A stretch of DNA of 64,000 bases from UBA1563 sp037440065 (GTDB lineage: Bacteria > Bacteroidota > Ignavibacteria > Ignavibacteriales > Ignavibacteriaceae): NCBI GenBank assembly GCA_037440065.1, contig JBBIUV010000017.1, positions 558,001 to 622,000 on the forward strand, given 5' to 3'. The position numbers were made by a program, and so were the translations under genes. Below the pieces are notes generated by a model. The model was given only the letters and a program-made list of their open reading frames with translations, was not told where the DNA came from and did no database searches. Positions 50,479 to 59,037 of this stretch are shown here, in pieces (positions within the stretch are counted from its first letter, which is position 1; each line of letters opens with the position of its first letter).

Positions 50479-50508
50479 GGTGAGGATACTCTACTAAAAA
50501 ATCTAGAG

Positions 50509-50582
50509 AGCGGGAGACGGGATTCGAACCCGCGACCAACAGCTTGGAAGGCTGTGACTCTAGCCAACTGAGTTACTCCCGC
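50509..50582 (-). tRNA. tRNA-Gly (anticodon TCC)
   Basis: 74 nt on the minus strand. The acceptor stem is GCGGGAG/CTCCCGC, the D stem ACTC/GAGT, the anticodon stem ACAGC/GCTGT with loop CTTCCAA, and the T stem GCGGG/CCCGT with TTCGAAT. The discriminator is T. It lies 40 nt after tRNA-Tyr. Confidence 0.97.
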
Positions 50583-50622
50583 AGTTGTATCGATACCAAT
50601 ATTTTAAGAACAAAATTCAATG

Positions 50623-50706
50623 TGGGCGGCGAGGGATTCGAACCCCCAAAGGCGTATGCCAACGGATTTACAGTCCGCCCCGGCTCTCCAACTCCGGCGT
50701 CCGCCC
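50623..50706 (-). tRNA. tRNA-Tyr (anticodon GTA), first gene of the tRNA-secE-rpoBC operon
   Basis: 84 nt, class II with a long variable arm (GGC/GCC stem). The anticodon loop is CTGTAAA on stem GCGGA/TCCGT. The T arm is GGGGG/CCCTC with TTCGAAT. The acceptor GGGCGGA/GCCGCCC has an A7-G66 mismatch at its base. The discriminator is A. Confidence 0.95.
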
Positions 50707-50727
50707 AAATTTGTCAAAAGAGACACA

Positions 50728-50756
50728 AAATTACCAGCATTTTCTTTAAAATGCAA
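50728..50756 (-). promoter_or_regulatory. Promoter candidate for the tRNA-rpmG-secE-nusG-rpl-rpoBC operon
   Basis: On the minus strand: TTGCAT (50756-50751), a 17-nt spacer, and TAATTT (50733-50728) preceded by TGG. This places the start about 15 nt before tRNA-Tyr. It lies in a 284-bp gap (50707-50990) that is otherwise empty of genes. The match is moderate. Confidence 0.4.
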
Positions 50757-50990
50757 ATTTATTGGATTTCAAATATAATACTTTCTTTCTTAAATGAAAA
50801 TTTTTTGTGTTACGTGAAAAAATTTTTAGAATATTTTACGCGTTCTTCCTGTTCGAGAGTGGTAAGAATGAATTTTGAGATAATTTTGGTTCTGCAAATC
50901 TACTTATAATGGTTGGATTATTCTTAATTCTGAACCTTGAAATGTAGGGTAAAAATTAAGTATACTTATCTATTCGAGAATTCTGGGAAT

Positions 50991-51908
50991 TTATTTCATC
51001 AAATTTCGGTCTTTTAACCAATCCTCCATTCGATCAGCCCAAGTTTCTACCGGACCTCTCCCCGTTTTCTTTAAAGCATATCCATGGCCACCTTTTTCGT
51101 AAATATGCATTTCGGCGGGAACGCTATTTTTCTTACACGCTAAAAAATAGAGAATGCTATTCTCCACAGCGACTTCATCATCCATCGTGCTGATTAAAAA
51201 TGCGGGAGGTGTTTCCCTAGTAACATGGTCTTCGCTGGAATAAAACTCTATTTTATCTGCCGATGGATTTGTCCCAATCAAATTTTTTCTCGTATCAGAA
51301 TGAGTGATGGAATTGCTGAAAGTGATGACTGGATATATTAAAAGTGAAAAATCGGGTCGTACATCCAGCAATGAGTCAGTAATCTCCCCTACCTGAGTTT
51401 TAAAATGTGTTGAAGCGGTCGCGGCCAAATGCCCTCCGGCAGAAAATCCCATTATTCCGATTTTATTCGGTGACACACCGTATTTATCAGCGTTACAGCG
51501 CACAGTTCGAATAGCTTGTTGTGCATCCTGCAAAGGTCTAATTTCACTGTTATCAAATAAATTTGGTTGAGGCAGGCGATATTTCAAAACGAAAGCTGTA
51601 ACACCTCGTTCATTAAACCAATTTGCAATGTCGTACCCTTCATGATCAATTGCTAGAATAGCATATCCACCACCGGGACAGATTATCACGGCAGCATCAG
51701 AGGTTTTTTCTTTCGGTTTAAATACGTACAATGCAGGGTGAGTGACATCCTTAACGCGGGTTATCCCGTCTATAGTTTTGGAATCTTCTTTAATTAATAC
51801 TTCTTTCAATCCGGGAACACCCTTTTGGTAAAGAAGTATGGTATCATCCTGTGTAAAATGTTTTACAGATAATACAAACACCAAAGTAATGATTAGAAAA
51901 TTTTTCAT
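50991..51908 (-). CDS. Secreted alpha/beta-hydrolase (acetyl esterase/BD-FAE-like)
   Basis: A 305-aa enzyme with an N-terminal signal sequence (MKNFLIITLVFVLSV). The oxyanion motif is PGGGY (78-82), the nucleophile S156 lies in GFSAGGH, an Asp lies in STMDDEV, and the His lies in EKGGHGY. The fold matches esterases that deacetylate sugars or hydrolyse small esters in the periplasm; the substrate cannot be fixed. It starts 54 nt after the histidine kinase stop and may share its transcript. Confidence 0.85.
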   Translation of the reverse strand: MKNFLIITLVFVLSVKHFTQDDTILLYQKGVPGLKEVLIKEDSKTIDGITRVKDVTHPALYVFKPKEKTSDAAVIICPGGGYAILAIDHEGYDIANWFNERGVTAFVLKYRLPQPNLFDNSEIRPLQDAQQAIRTVRCNADKYGVSPNKIGIMGFSAGGHLAATASTHFKTQVGEITDSLLDVRPDFSLLIYPVITFSNSITHSDTRKNLIGTNPSADKIEFYSSEDHVTRETPPAFLISTMDDEVAVENSILYFLACKKNSVPAEMHIYEKGGHGYALKKTGRGPVETWADRMEDWLKDRNLMK

Positions 51909-51962
51909 TTTAAGTCTAAATTATTGTACAAACATATTTTTAAGACTCAAGTTACCGCTGTT

Positions 51963-53426
51963 TCATTCAACCGGAAGTTCAAAAGCAAAGGTTGAACCGA
52001 TCCCTAATTTGCTTTCTACCCACACATTTCCGCCATGTTCTTCTACAATTTTTTTTACAATCCATAGTCCTAATCCGGAGCTTTGTTCAAGACCTGTTGG
52101 TTTTGCACTTAATGTTGCTCCCTTTTGGAAAGATCGTCGTAAATCTTCCTCGCTTAAACCAACACCGTTATCTTTAACTTGAACCACAATGGTTTTCTTT
52201 TTTTCTTCTTTAAGATAGGTTGATATCTCTATTATGGTTTCAGGCGGAGCGAACTTAATGGCATTGTTTATCAAGTTATCCAGAGCTTCTTCGATTTTTT
52301 CTGCATCAATATTTATCTCTGGCATGTGCGATGCGATTTTTTTCGTTAGTTTAACTTTTTTTGTCTTTGAATAAGACAAATTCTGATTTACCACCGTTTC
52401 TATAATTCCACCGATCTGATGCTTTGTAAAATTAAGTGAAGGTTCCGGCATCGCTTTAGCTAAAATTGAACACATATCTTGTGACATTTTTACGATATCT
52501 TCGGAAGTAGAAACAAGCGAAACCATTATTTCTTGCTGTTCAATCGCATTAAGATCAAATGAATTTAGAAGATCAATATACCCTCGTATAGCTGAAGCGG
52601 GATTCTTGATATCATGAATAGCCATCGCAAACATTTCTTCTTTTTGCGAATGAAGCAATTCGAGTTTGTACTTACTTTTTTCAAGCTTCTCTTTTTGCTC
52701 AATCAAATGGAGATTGGCTCTTTCCAAATCCTGAACATTTGTATTAAGTTCGTGTAACTGGTTTCGTAGAAGCTCATTCGCTTGTTGATGAATTTGCAGA
52801 TCATCTTTTAAACCATCAACTTTTCGTTTAAGACTAATAATCTCTTGTTGATTATCTGCGTCGTCGAATCTTATTTTTCCCTTTGTAGATGTGGAAGCAA
52901 CATTAGTCTTCTTTCTGCTTATGATCAAAAACATTATTATCACAAACTGTAGAAATATCAAACCACCAAGTATATAATCCGAAGGATGGATTGTTAAAAC
53001 ACTGGGATTAACCACATCTGTTTTTTTTGTGCCAATATTTGTTCCGTCTGTCACTAAAAAGGAAAGCAGTAAAGGAACACCTTCTACTTCCAAATTATTA
53101 ACAGGCACTATTTTTAAAATGTGAGTTCCCGCATTTAGTTGATTTAGCAAAACTCTTTTCTCTTTTTGCTTTGTAGAAAATATATTTCCATCCAAAAAAA
53201 CTTTGTATGATACTTCTTCGTTTATTTTTGCTGATAGTTCAAAGTCAATGGTTAAAGGAACATCTATCGAGAGTGAAAGAGTTTTCCATTCTGCTCGGTC
53301 AACAGGTAAAGTTCCTACTTTCACATCCGTTATCGAAATGCTCGTAGCTTCGATAGGCTGAGCTAGGAGGTAATTATTTAAAAGAAGAAAAAACAAGACC
53401 AGTGGAGTAGATATTCTGAGATTCAT
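51963..53426 (-). CDS. Membrane sensor histidine kinase
   Basis: A 487-aa kinase. A signal peptide (to about 22) is followed by a ~125-residue periplasmic beta-rich sensor and one membrane helix (about 152-170), then a coiled coil (about 190-262). The HisKA domain has H271 in MAIHDIKNP, and the ATPase domain has the N box DNLINNAIKFAPP, G1 DNGVGLS and G2 GLGLWIV. The HDIKNP form is common in the Bacteroidota/Chlorobiota group. No response regulator is adjacent, so it is an orphan here. It is separated from nrfA by 241 bp that contain the nrf terminator. Confidence 0.93.
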   Translation of the reverse strand: MNLRISTPLVLFFLLLNNYLLAQPIEATSISITDVKVGTLPVDRAEWKTLSLSIDVPLTIDFELSAKINEEVSYKVFLDGNIFSTKQKEKRVLLNQLNAGTHILKIVPVNNLEVEGVPLLLSFLVTDGTNIGTKKTDVVNPSVLTIHPSDYILGGLIFLQFVIIMFLIISRKKTNVASTSTKGKIRFDDADNQQEIISLKRKVDGLKDDLQIHQQANELLRNQLHELNTNVQDLERANLHLIEQKEKLEKSKYKLELLHSQKEEMFAMAIHDIKNPASAIRGYIDLLNSFDLNAIEQQEIMVSLVSTSEDIVKMSQDMCSILAKAMPEPSLNFTKHQIGGIIETVVNQNLSYSKTKKVKLTKKIASHMPEINIDAEKIEEALDNLINNAIKFAPPETIIEISTYLKEEKKKTIVVQVKDNGVGLSEEDLRRSFQKGATLSAKPTGLEQSSGLGLWIVKKIVEEHGGNVWVESKLGIGSTFAFELPVE

Positions 53427-53612
53427 ATTTGGACTTTTTAAGATTTAAATGGAATCATTTTAAAAGATTGTGATACAAAAAAACTGAAGCAATCTTTACT
53501 AAGTATCGACAAAATGGTATAATACTTTATCCAAATCTAAAAAAATCACACGAGAAGCCATAATATAAACAGTGTGTTTGGGCAGATAATCTTTAAAATC
53601 TGTTTTGGCGAA

Positions 53613-53661
53613 TGAAGTTTATAATTAAATACAAACGCCGATTTGAATTCGACGTTTGTAT
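53613..53661 (-). terminator. Intrinsic terminator of the nrf operon
   Basis: The arms ATACAAACGCCG (53629-53640) and CGACGTTTGTAT (53650-53661) form a 12-bp stem with a single G-U pair and a 9-nt loop. On the minus strand it begins 6 nt after the nrfA stop and is followed by TTTAATTATAAAC. The U-run is imperfect but the stem is strong. Confidence 0.75.
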
Positions 53662-53667
53662 AAAAGG

Positions 53668-55140
53668 TTATCTCATCCTTGCTTGACGTTCGGCTGCTTT
53701 TTTATCCCATGAAGGAACTGTTGTAGAGAGAAAGTCATTTTTTTCATTTTTCAACTTTGGGATATCGAGTCCTAAAAATTTTTGTGCCTTCTCTTTAGTT
53801 AAAATATCTGGCAAAACCACAGGTGTTTCAACCCCAAGTTTTGTAAGAACTTTTGCTAATTCGATACGAGCTTCCGCTGCTTTTTGAATTGAAGCTCCAA
53901 GTATTCTTGCACATTCAACCGGTGCATGGAAACTTCCGCCGTGTGAAGCTGCAACATAATCCCAGCGCCATTGAGCCTGGCGAATAAGCGATAGAGCTTT
54001 ATTCATTTGCGTTTCCGTCGCTCCTTTATCCCATGCAATTTTAGCTTCTAAGTGTGCGTTAACAATCGAACCTTCTGCAATAAGCTGTAGTTCAGAAATT
54101 TTATCTTGTCTGTCGTTCACATTTTTAATTAATGTTGCTTCACTCTCCCGATGGCAAACCTGGCATGAACGAGAAACATTGTTGAGCGGACTTTGAATAT
54201 GGTGATCTGTAAACTTTACACCTCCTTCACTTTTGTAGGGCATGTGACAATCAGCGCAAGCAACTCCCCGTTCAGCATGAATACCAAATTGCGAGATTTC
54301 GAAATCGGGATGTTGTGCTTTAATTATTGGTGTTTTGCTTAAGGCGTGAACAAAATCCACGTGTTTGACTTCATCATAATATTTCTCCATCGCTTCAACA
54401 GTGAATCCATTCTGCCAGGGGAACGTTAAATATTTTTCGGTTTTTCCCTTGAAGTAATATTCCACATGGCATTGAGCGCAAACCAACGAACGCATCTCTT
54501 GATGCGACGCATTTGAAATATCTTTTCCTTGATTTTTAAATGCTTCGATTAATGAAGGTCGAGTAATTCTTAAATTCATTGTTTTAGGATCGTGGCAATC
54601 TTGACAACCGATGACATTCACGACTTGCTCACCTAACTCATTCCAACCTTTTTTATAAAAATTTGCGACTCCCATTTCTTTCATTAAACGTGGAACATCG
54701 GTTGATTTACATGTCCAACATGTTGCTGGTTGCGGCGTAATTGTTCGTAATGTTTTACGGATATCTTTTATCGCCCAGAAATGTCCTCTTCCTTGATTAT
54801 AATCTTTCGAAAAAGCGTAACCAGCCCAAAGGATAACAAGGTTTGGATCTTGTTTTAGCATATCTCTCTCTGCAGAACCTCCGTATTTACTTGCGAAGGT
54901 TGTATCCGAAGTTTTGTAATAGGATTCAAATTCCCGCGGAAAGTTTTCACCCCAAATTTCATTCCTCGGCTCCCATTCTGCGATTGGTTTAACGATTTGA
55001 AACCGCTGAATTGATTCGCTTCTTCTTTCAACGATTGATGCACCAAACAAACCTACGAGAAAAACAATTACTACAGTTGCTGCAAATATTGCATAGGCAG
55101 TCCAGGGTTTTTCTGAAATTAACTGATTTATTTTTTTCAT
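53668..55140 (-). CDS. nrfA: Pentaheme cytochrome c nitrite reductase (ammonia-forming)
   Basis: Reduces nitrite to ammonium with six electrons in the periplasm. It is 490 aa, with an N-terminal membrane/signal helix (15-35). Heme 1 has the Nrf-specific CWTCK (C141, C144, K145), followed by four CxxCH motifs at 179-183, 221-225, 295-299 and 326-330. Catalytic Tyr228 follows heme 3 (CHVEYYF). K274, Q276 and H277 lie in KAQHPDFE, and with E227 they rebuild the calcium site and active-site histidine. So it is the calcium-type enzyme and looks functional. It lies 10 nt after nrfH and is the last gene of the operon. Confidence 0.97.
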   Translation of the reverse strand: MKKINQLISEKPWTAYAIFAATVVIVFLVGLFGASIVERRSESIQRFQIVKPIAEWEPRNEIWGENFPREFESYYKTSDTTFASKYGGSAERDMLKQDPNLVILWAGYAFSKDYNQGRGHFWAIKDIRKTLRTITPQPATCWTCKSTDVPRLMKEMGVANFYKKGWNELGEQVVNVIGCQDCHDPKTMNLRITRPSLIEAFKNQGKDISNASHQEMRSLVCAQCHVEYYFKGKTEKYLTFPWQNGFTVEAMEKYYDEVKHVDFVHALSKTPIIKAQHPDFEISQFGIHAERGVACADCHMPYKSEGGVKFTDHHIQSPLNNVSRSCQVCHRESEATLIKNVNDRQDKISELQLIAEGSIVNAHLEAKIAWDKGATETQMNKALSLIRQAQWRWDYVAASHGGSFHAPVECARILGASIQKAAEARIELAKVLTKLGVETPVVLPDILTKEKAQKFLGLDIPKLKNEKNDFLSTTVPSWDKKAAERQARMR

Positions 55141-55150
55141 TGTATTACCT

Positions 55151-55759
55151 TCATTTTAATTTTTTAGTTTCAGATTGAATAAATTTATCAAGCCATTCGG
55201 GCATTACCGGAGTTAATTGCGGAACGCGTGCAAACGGAAATGAGGAAAGAGAATTTACTCTTCCGTGCGGAGTTTCACGGTGACACTCCCAGCACAATTT
55301 ATCATTCCCATGTGCCGCTTGTTTTGTTGTTACCATTACAAGTGAAGAAGTATTTATGAATTCATAATGACACCTGATGCAGTTCTCCTGAACAACTCCG
55401 GCGCCAGCTTCTTTTATGTGGATCACCTCCGGTTCCAGATGTAGAGTAAACATTGTTGCATGCCGTAATCCATCACTTGCTTTAAAAAGATATTTACGAA
55501 TAAAATTGTTATGGGGTACATGGCAGTCATTACAAGTTGCTACACGGGCATGGCTACTTTTCTGCCAAGTAGCAAATTGAGGAGTCATAACATGGCAATT
55601 CATGCAAGCAACCGGATCGTCTGATAAATATGAAGCTGCATTTGAGATTCGTAAAACAACTAGGAGTATTCCCCCAAAAACGCCAAGAATTATAAAAACA
55701 TAAATCTTCCATTCTGGTGGGGGTTCAATTACTTTGATAATCTTTTTTAAAAGGTTCAT
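55151..55759 (-). CDS. nrfH: NrfH-type tetraheme membrane quinol dehydrogenase
   Basis: A 202-aa NapC/NirT-family protein that takes electrons from menaquinol and feeds NrfA. It has one N-terminal membrane helix (18-38) and four hemes at C52-H56 (CMNCHVM, Met after heme 1 as in NrfH), C76-H80, C127-H131 and C156-H160. The start at 55759 (MNLLKKIIKV) is preferred over ATGs at 55792 and 55777, which would overlap the preceding methyltransferase gene; no ribosome-binding site decides it. The C-terminal tail after heme 4 is about 40 residues. Confidence 0.95.
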   Translation of the reverse strand: MNLLKKIIKVIEPPPEWKIYVFIILGVFGGILLVVLRISNAASYLSDDPVACMNCHVMTPQFATWQKSSHARVATCNDCHVPHNNFIRKYLFKASDGLRHATMFTLHLEPEVIHIKEAGAGVVQENCIRCHYEFINTSSLVMVTTKQAAHGNDKLCWECHRETPHGRVNSLSSFPFARVPQLTPVMPEWLDKFIQSETKKLK

Positions 55760-55763
55760 AAAC

Positions 55764-56519
55764 TTACAACTCACCATTTTTTTGTGTAACAATTATCAAA
55801 TCTTTTGAAGTTTCCGCCTTAAACTTTTCAAGACTTAGACTGCCATAAAATTTAGTTTTTTGAAATCCGGTTTGCGAGAGTGCAGCAGAAATAAATTTCT
55901 TTTTGTGGGGATAAATCCTCGTGCTGAAATGTGTTGATGATGAGACCAGTTTTTTGTTGATTGATAAAAAATGGAACTTCATCTTATCTTTCAAAAATTC
56001 ATTAAATCTAACAACAAGCGAATCTTCTCTTTCGGTAAAACCTATAACCGTTTCTTTTCTTTTTTCGATCCGGTTATAGTTTAGTATTTGGAAAACAAGA
56101 AATCCGTTTGGCTTTAAGAGTTGATAAATTTTTTCGAACGAAAATTTTGCTTCAGTTTCATCCAGATTGGCTAATGTATTTCCAAACGAGACGACAACAT
56201 CAAATCTTCCGGCAAATTTTTGCGGAATATCTGAAATACTTTTTTTAATAAATTGAATGTTAGCACCAAACTTCTCACTATTTTGTTTTGCCAAACGAAT
56301 CATTTCTGAAGATGGATCAAATCCAAAAACCTTCAGTCCCATACTTTTCAAAGCCAATGAATCCAACCCGGAACCGCATCCGAGGTCAGCGGCAACTTTT
56401 ACATTTTGATCTGCAAAAACAGATTCGTAAAAAGTTTTTCTTCTCATAAGCGATTTCTCAATCGAAATCATCGAATCATAAAAAGGAGAAATTGCATTAT
56501 AAAAATTTTCGTTCTTCAT
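55764..56519 (-). CDS. SAM-dependent class I methyltransferase
   Basis: A 251-aa protein with motif I VAADLGCGSGLDSLAL (about 37-52), FGFDPSSEMIRLA as motif II and VVSFGNTLANL as motif IV. The substrate is unknown. It sits 43 nt after the NapH-like gene and 4 nt before nrfH, inside the nitrite-reduction operon, so a role in cofactor or cytochrome maturation is possible but unproven. Confidence 0.88.
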   Translation of the reverse strand: MKNENFYNAISPFYDSMISIEKSLMRRKTFYESVFADQNVKVAADLGCGSGLDSLALKSMGLKVFGFDPSSEMIRLAKQNSEKFGANIQFIKKSISDIPQKFAGRFDVVVSFGNTLANLDETEAKFSFEKIYQLLKPNGFLVFQILNYNRIEKRKETVIGFTEREDSLVVRFNEFLKDKMKFHFLSINKKLVSSSTHFSTRIYPHKKKFISAALSQTGFQKTKFYGSLSLEKFKAETSKDLIIVTQKNGEL

Positions 56520-56562
56520 TACTTCTTAAATATTTTCATTACTAGAAAGACTAAAAAGGTAT

Positions 56563-57636
56563 TTACTTATTGTTTTTTTTAGTAATCAACTCTGGCTCAA
56601 TTTCATCATAACTACTTACGTGTCCAATGCGCTCAATGTTTCTATGAAGAAGAAGATATTCTTCTTTTGAAATGCTATTCTGCCATTTTCCTAGAAGTAT
56701 TCCTCCAGCTGTGACGATCATAAATATTGCTGCAACACCGGCAACGACTACTTTTTTATTAATGACCATTTTTGATTTTACCGGTTGGAGAAACAGCGTA
56801 TCAGTTACCGGACAGGTATCAACACAATTCATACACGTAGTGCATTCATCGCTTATTACAATTTTAACTTTATCAACTTTAATAGCTGAAGGACATACTT
56901 TTGCACACAAACCACAATCAATACAGCTCGAAGTGTTGCGTTTTATTTTATTCGGACTTAGCAAAGAAAAAATCCCAAGTAATGCCCCATAAGGGCACAA
57001 ATAGCGGCACCAGAAATTTCTTATAACTATTGAAAAGAGAAATAGAACTGAAAGAACGATGATTGAAAAGCGCGTTATATCTACAAAAAAGTAATATAAC
57101 TTCATATCTGCAACAATATTATAAGGACTATCAAGAAAGAGTTTCAACGTAAGAGCATCCATTCCCATAAAAATTGAATAAGCAAAAAAGGCGAGGATTA
57201 AATATTTTAAACTTCGGAGTGGGTAATCTAAAAATTTAGGCACACGGATTTTTCGTCTAAAAAGTTTTTCTCCGAAATCTCCGATAAGTTCAGAAAGAAA
57301 CCCAATTGGGCAGAGCCAACTGCAAAACGATTTTCCAAAAACAAATGAAACTGCGACGATTCCAACGAAAATAAAAAATCCGGCAGGATGAACATTATGC
57401 ACCGTTCCGGTTAATAAAAAATAATAAATACTCATCAACGAACTGATTGGAAGAAAACCATCAACCCCGGGAGGACGCTGATGATAAGCCGCTGTTCCAC
57501 CACTTTCCAAAAATTTTGCAAAAAGAAAAAATTCCACTCCAATCCAGACACAAAGCAACGCAAAGGTCAACTGAATTGTGAACCGGTATTTTTGTACAGG
57601 TTTTTCTCCATTCTTTACTATATTAATTTTTCTCAT
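56563..57636 (-). CDS. NapH/FixG-like membrane ferredoxin (two 4Fe-4S)
   Basis: A 357-aa protein with about five membrane helices. It has two cytoplasmic CxxxCP motifs (CSWLCPIGF near 107 and CRYLCPYGA near 211) and then two 4Fe-4S clusters (CIDCGLCAKVCP, CTTCMNCVDTCP). The final helix lies at about 295-315. This is the NapH/NosR-C/CcoG architecture, used for quinol-linked or redox-maturation electron transfer. It lies between the YwiC-like and methyltransferase genes. NapH normally partners NapG; no NapG is present here, so its acceptor may be the NrfHA pair or an unlinked protein. Confidence 0.9.
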   Translation of the reverse strand: MRKINIVKNGEKPVQKYRFTIQLTFALLCVWIGVEFFLFAKFLESGGTAAYHQRPPGVDGFLPISSLMSIYYFLLTGTVHNVHPAGFFIFVGIVAVSFVFGKSFCSWLCPIGFLSELIGDFGEKLFRRKIRVPKFLDYPLRSLKYLILAFFAYSIFMGMDALTLKLFLDSPYNIVADMKLYYFFVDITRFSIIVLSVLFLFSIVIRNFWCRYLCPYGALLGIFSLLSPNKIKRNTSSCIDCGLCAKVCPSAIKVDKVKIVISDECTTCMNCVDTCPVTDTLFLQPVKSKMVINKKVVVAGVAAIFMIVTAGGILLGKWQNSISKEEYLLLHRNIERIGHVSSYDEIEPELITKKNNK

Positions 57637-57672
57637 TATCGGATGTTATAGTCTGATTATAATCTAAAATTT

Positions 57673-58482
57673 TTAGTTTATTGAAATAAGTAGCGCAAAT
57701 AAAAGTGAATAACCCAGGAGAGTTAAACCAACTTGTTTAAAATTAGTAACTACTCTTGCTGAAAAGTATATTTTAAAAGCGTGAATAATCATTGGAACAA
57801 AAGCTATCACTTTGAAAAATTGGCTTGGAAAAACAATGATGAACGAAATAAGAAAAAGAGTGAGAGCCAAATGATATACAATATGAATATTTTTTGAAGA
57901 AATCAACTTGCGGTTCGAGCTCTTTCCTTTTGTGTCCGACAGTTTTTCAATTAAAAAATTGACATAACATGTACCGGAAAAAAAGAATAGCACGTTCAAT
58001 ATCCACAGCGTCACAGCTTGATCTGTTATATGATTTTCGAGACAATAAACCGCAACGGGTGCAGTGGAGGTTAAAATGAAAACTCCGAAAAATTCTCTTA
58101 AGAATGAAAACACACCCGTTGATTTTATACTAATGCTTAAAATAAAAATAACACTAGCAAGAATTCCGAATCCTAAGAGTAAATATTTCTGTAAGAAAAA
58201 AACTTCGTAAAATAAAAACCCGATGGTGAAAAGTCCATAAACTACAAATGAAGTTAATGCATCATAATATTTTTGTGTTTTTATTCTACCGGAGGTCAAT
58301 TCACGATAAATAATTTCAATTGGTTTATAAAGCATAAATGAAAAAAGAATGAGAAAGAAAAGTGGAATAATTTCGCCTGAAAATATTTTTGTGGAAAGGA
58401 TTCCTGTAACCATAGGAATGAACAGCACAGCCCAAGAGCCATGTTCATTTGTTATGATTAATGTTTGGTTTCCAATTTTCAT
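57673..58482 (-). CDS. YwiC-like multi-pass membrane protein
   Basis: A 269-aa protein with seven to eight hydrophobic segments. The start LIITNEHGSWAVLFIPM is the YwiC family hallmark (NEHG). B. subtilis ywiC is found by the nitrate-respiration genes narK and fnr, so its presence in a nitrite operon repeats a known association. The biochemical function is not known. Its start is 1 nt beyond the Rrf2 gene's stop, so the two are translationally coupled. Confidence 0.8.
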   Translation of the reverse strand: MKIGNQTLIITNEHGSWAVLFIPMVTGILSTKIFSGEIIPLFFLILFSFMLYKPIEIIYRELTSGRIKTQKYYDALTSFVVYGLFTIGFLFYEVFFLQKYLLLGFGILASVIFILSISIKSTGVFSFLREFFGVFILTSTAPVAVYCLENHITDQAVTLWILNVLFFFSGTCYVNFLIEKLSDTKGKSSNRKLISSKNIHIVYHLALTLFLISFIIVFPSQFFKVIAFVPMIIHAFKIYFSARVVTNFKQVGLTLLGYSLLFALLISIN

Positions 58483-58483
58483 G

Positions 58484-58918
58484 TTACTTCAAGGAATTTA
58501 TTTTTCGCAAAACTTTATTTTTATAGTTGTCTATTGTTTCTTCGTTTAACATTTTATATGTTTCATCAATCAACTTTGACCATCTTCCGTGCATGGGACA
58601 AGGGGTTTCTGAAGAACAATTTGGGAAACCCAAAACGCAGCTTGAAAATATATCCGAGCCGTCTATCGCAACAACAATATCAAGCAGGTGAATTTTGTTT
58701 GGATTTTTTGCCAACGAAAATCCTCCCATCTTCCCTTTTTTAGAAGAAATGATTCCACTTGCAGTTAGTTCCTGAAGTATTTTAGAAATAAATTCTTTTG
58801 GAATTTTTAATTCATTTGCAATTTCTTCAGAAGAGATTACCTCCCTTCCCTCAGCCGATGCTAAGTAAAGAACTGCCTGAATTCCGAGTTCACATTTTCT
58901 TGAAAATATAATTGCCAT
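58484..58918 (-). CDS. Rrf2-family Fe-S transcription regulator (NsrR/IscR-like)
   Basis: A 144-aa winged-helix repressor. The N-terminal half has the Rrf2 DNA-binding motif (SSEEIANELKIPKEFISKILQEL, KKGKMGGFSLA). C94, C101 and C107 form the cluster-binding triad (CVLGFPNCSSETPC). Proteins of this type sense NO, iron-sulfur status or redox. Being first in the nitrite-reduction operon suggests NsrR-like NO/nitrite sensing, though sequence alone does not separate it from IscR or RsrR types. The palindromic operator candidate overlaps its own promoter. Confidence 0.92.
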   Translation of the reverse strand: MAIIFSRKCELGIQAVLYLASAEGREVISSEEIANELKIPKEFISKILQELTASGIISSKKGKMGGFSLAKNPNKIHLLDIVVAIDGSDIFSSCVLGFPNCSSETPCPMHGRWSKLIDETYKMLNEETIDNYKNKVLRKINSLK

Positions 58919-58922
58919 ACTA

Positions 58923-58944
58923 AATCAGATTTTTTTATCTGATT
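58923..58944. promoter_or_regulatory. Palindromic operator candidate upstream of the Rrf2-nrf operon
   Basis: AATCAGAT-TTTTTT-ATCTGATT is a perfect 8-bp inverted repeat around six T residues. It ends 5 nt before the rrf2 ATG (58918) and starts just after the -10 box. The position covers the expected transcription start, ideal for repression. Autoregulation by the Rrf2 protein is inferred; the motif is not the textbook NsrR box. Confidence 0.7.
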
Positions 58945-58945
58945 A

Positions 58946-58974
58946 AAATTAAAGAGTTTTTCCTCGCGAATCAA
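58946..58974 (-). promoter_or_regulatory. Sigma-70-type promoter candidate of the Rrf2-nrf operon
   Basis: On the minus strand: TTGATT (58974-58969), a 17-nt spacer, and TAATTT (58951-58946), immediately followed by the palindrome. Transcription would start inside the operator, leaving a leader of roughly 20 nt. Confidence 0.55.
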
Positions 58975-59037
58975 GTATTTTAAAAAATATTTTTCTATTT
59001 TAGTTTAGAATTTTTTCACAAACCAATCGGAGTTTCT

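Noticed and set aside
53427..53667. A small gene in the gap between the histidine kinase and nrfA
   Set aside because: The gap contains only the nrf terminator and AT-rich sequence; no open frame with a start signal was found.
58484..58918. Calling the Rrf2 regulator IscR
   Set aside because: The Cys spacing is close to IscR, but no isc/suf genes are adjacent and it heads a nitrite operon, so only the family name is supported.
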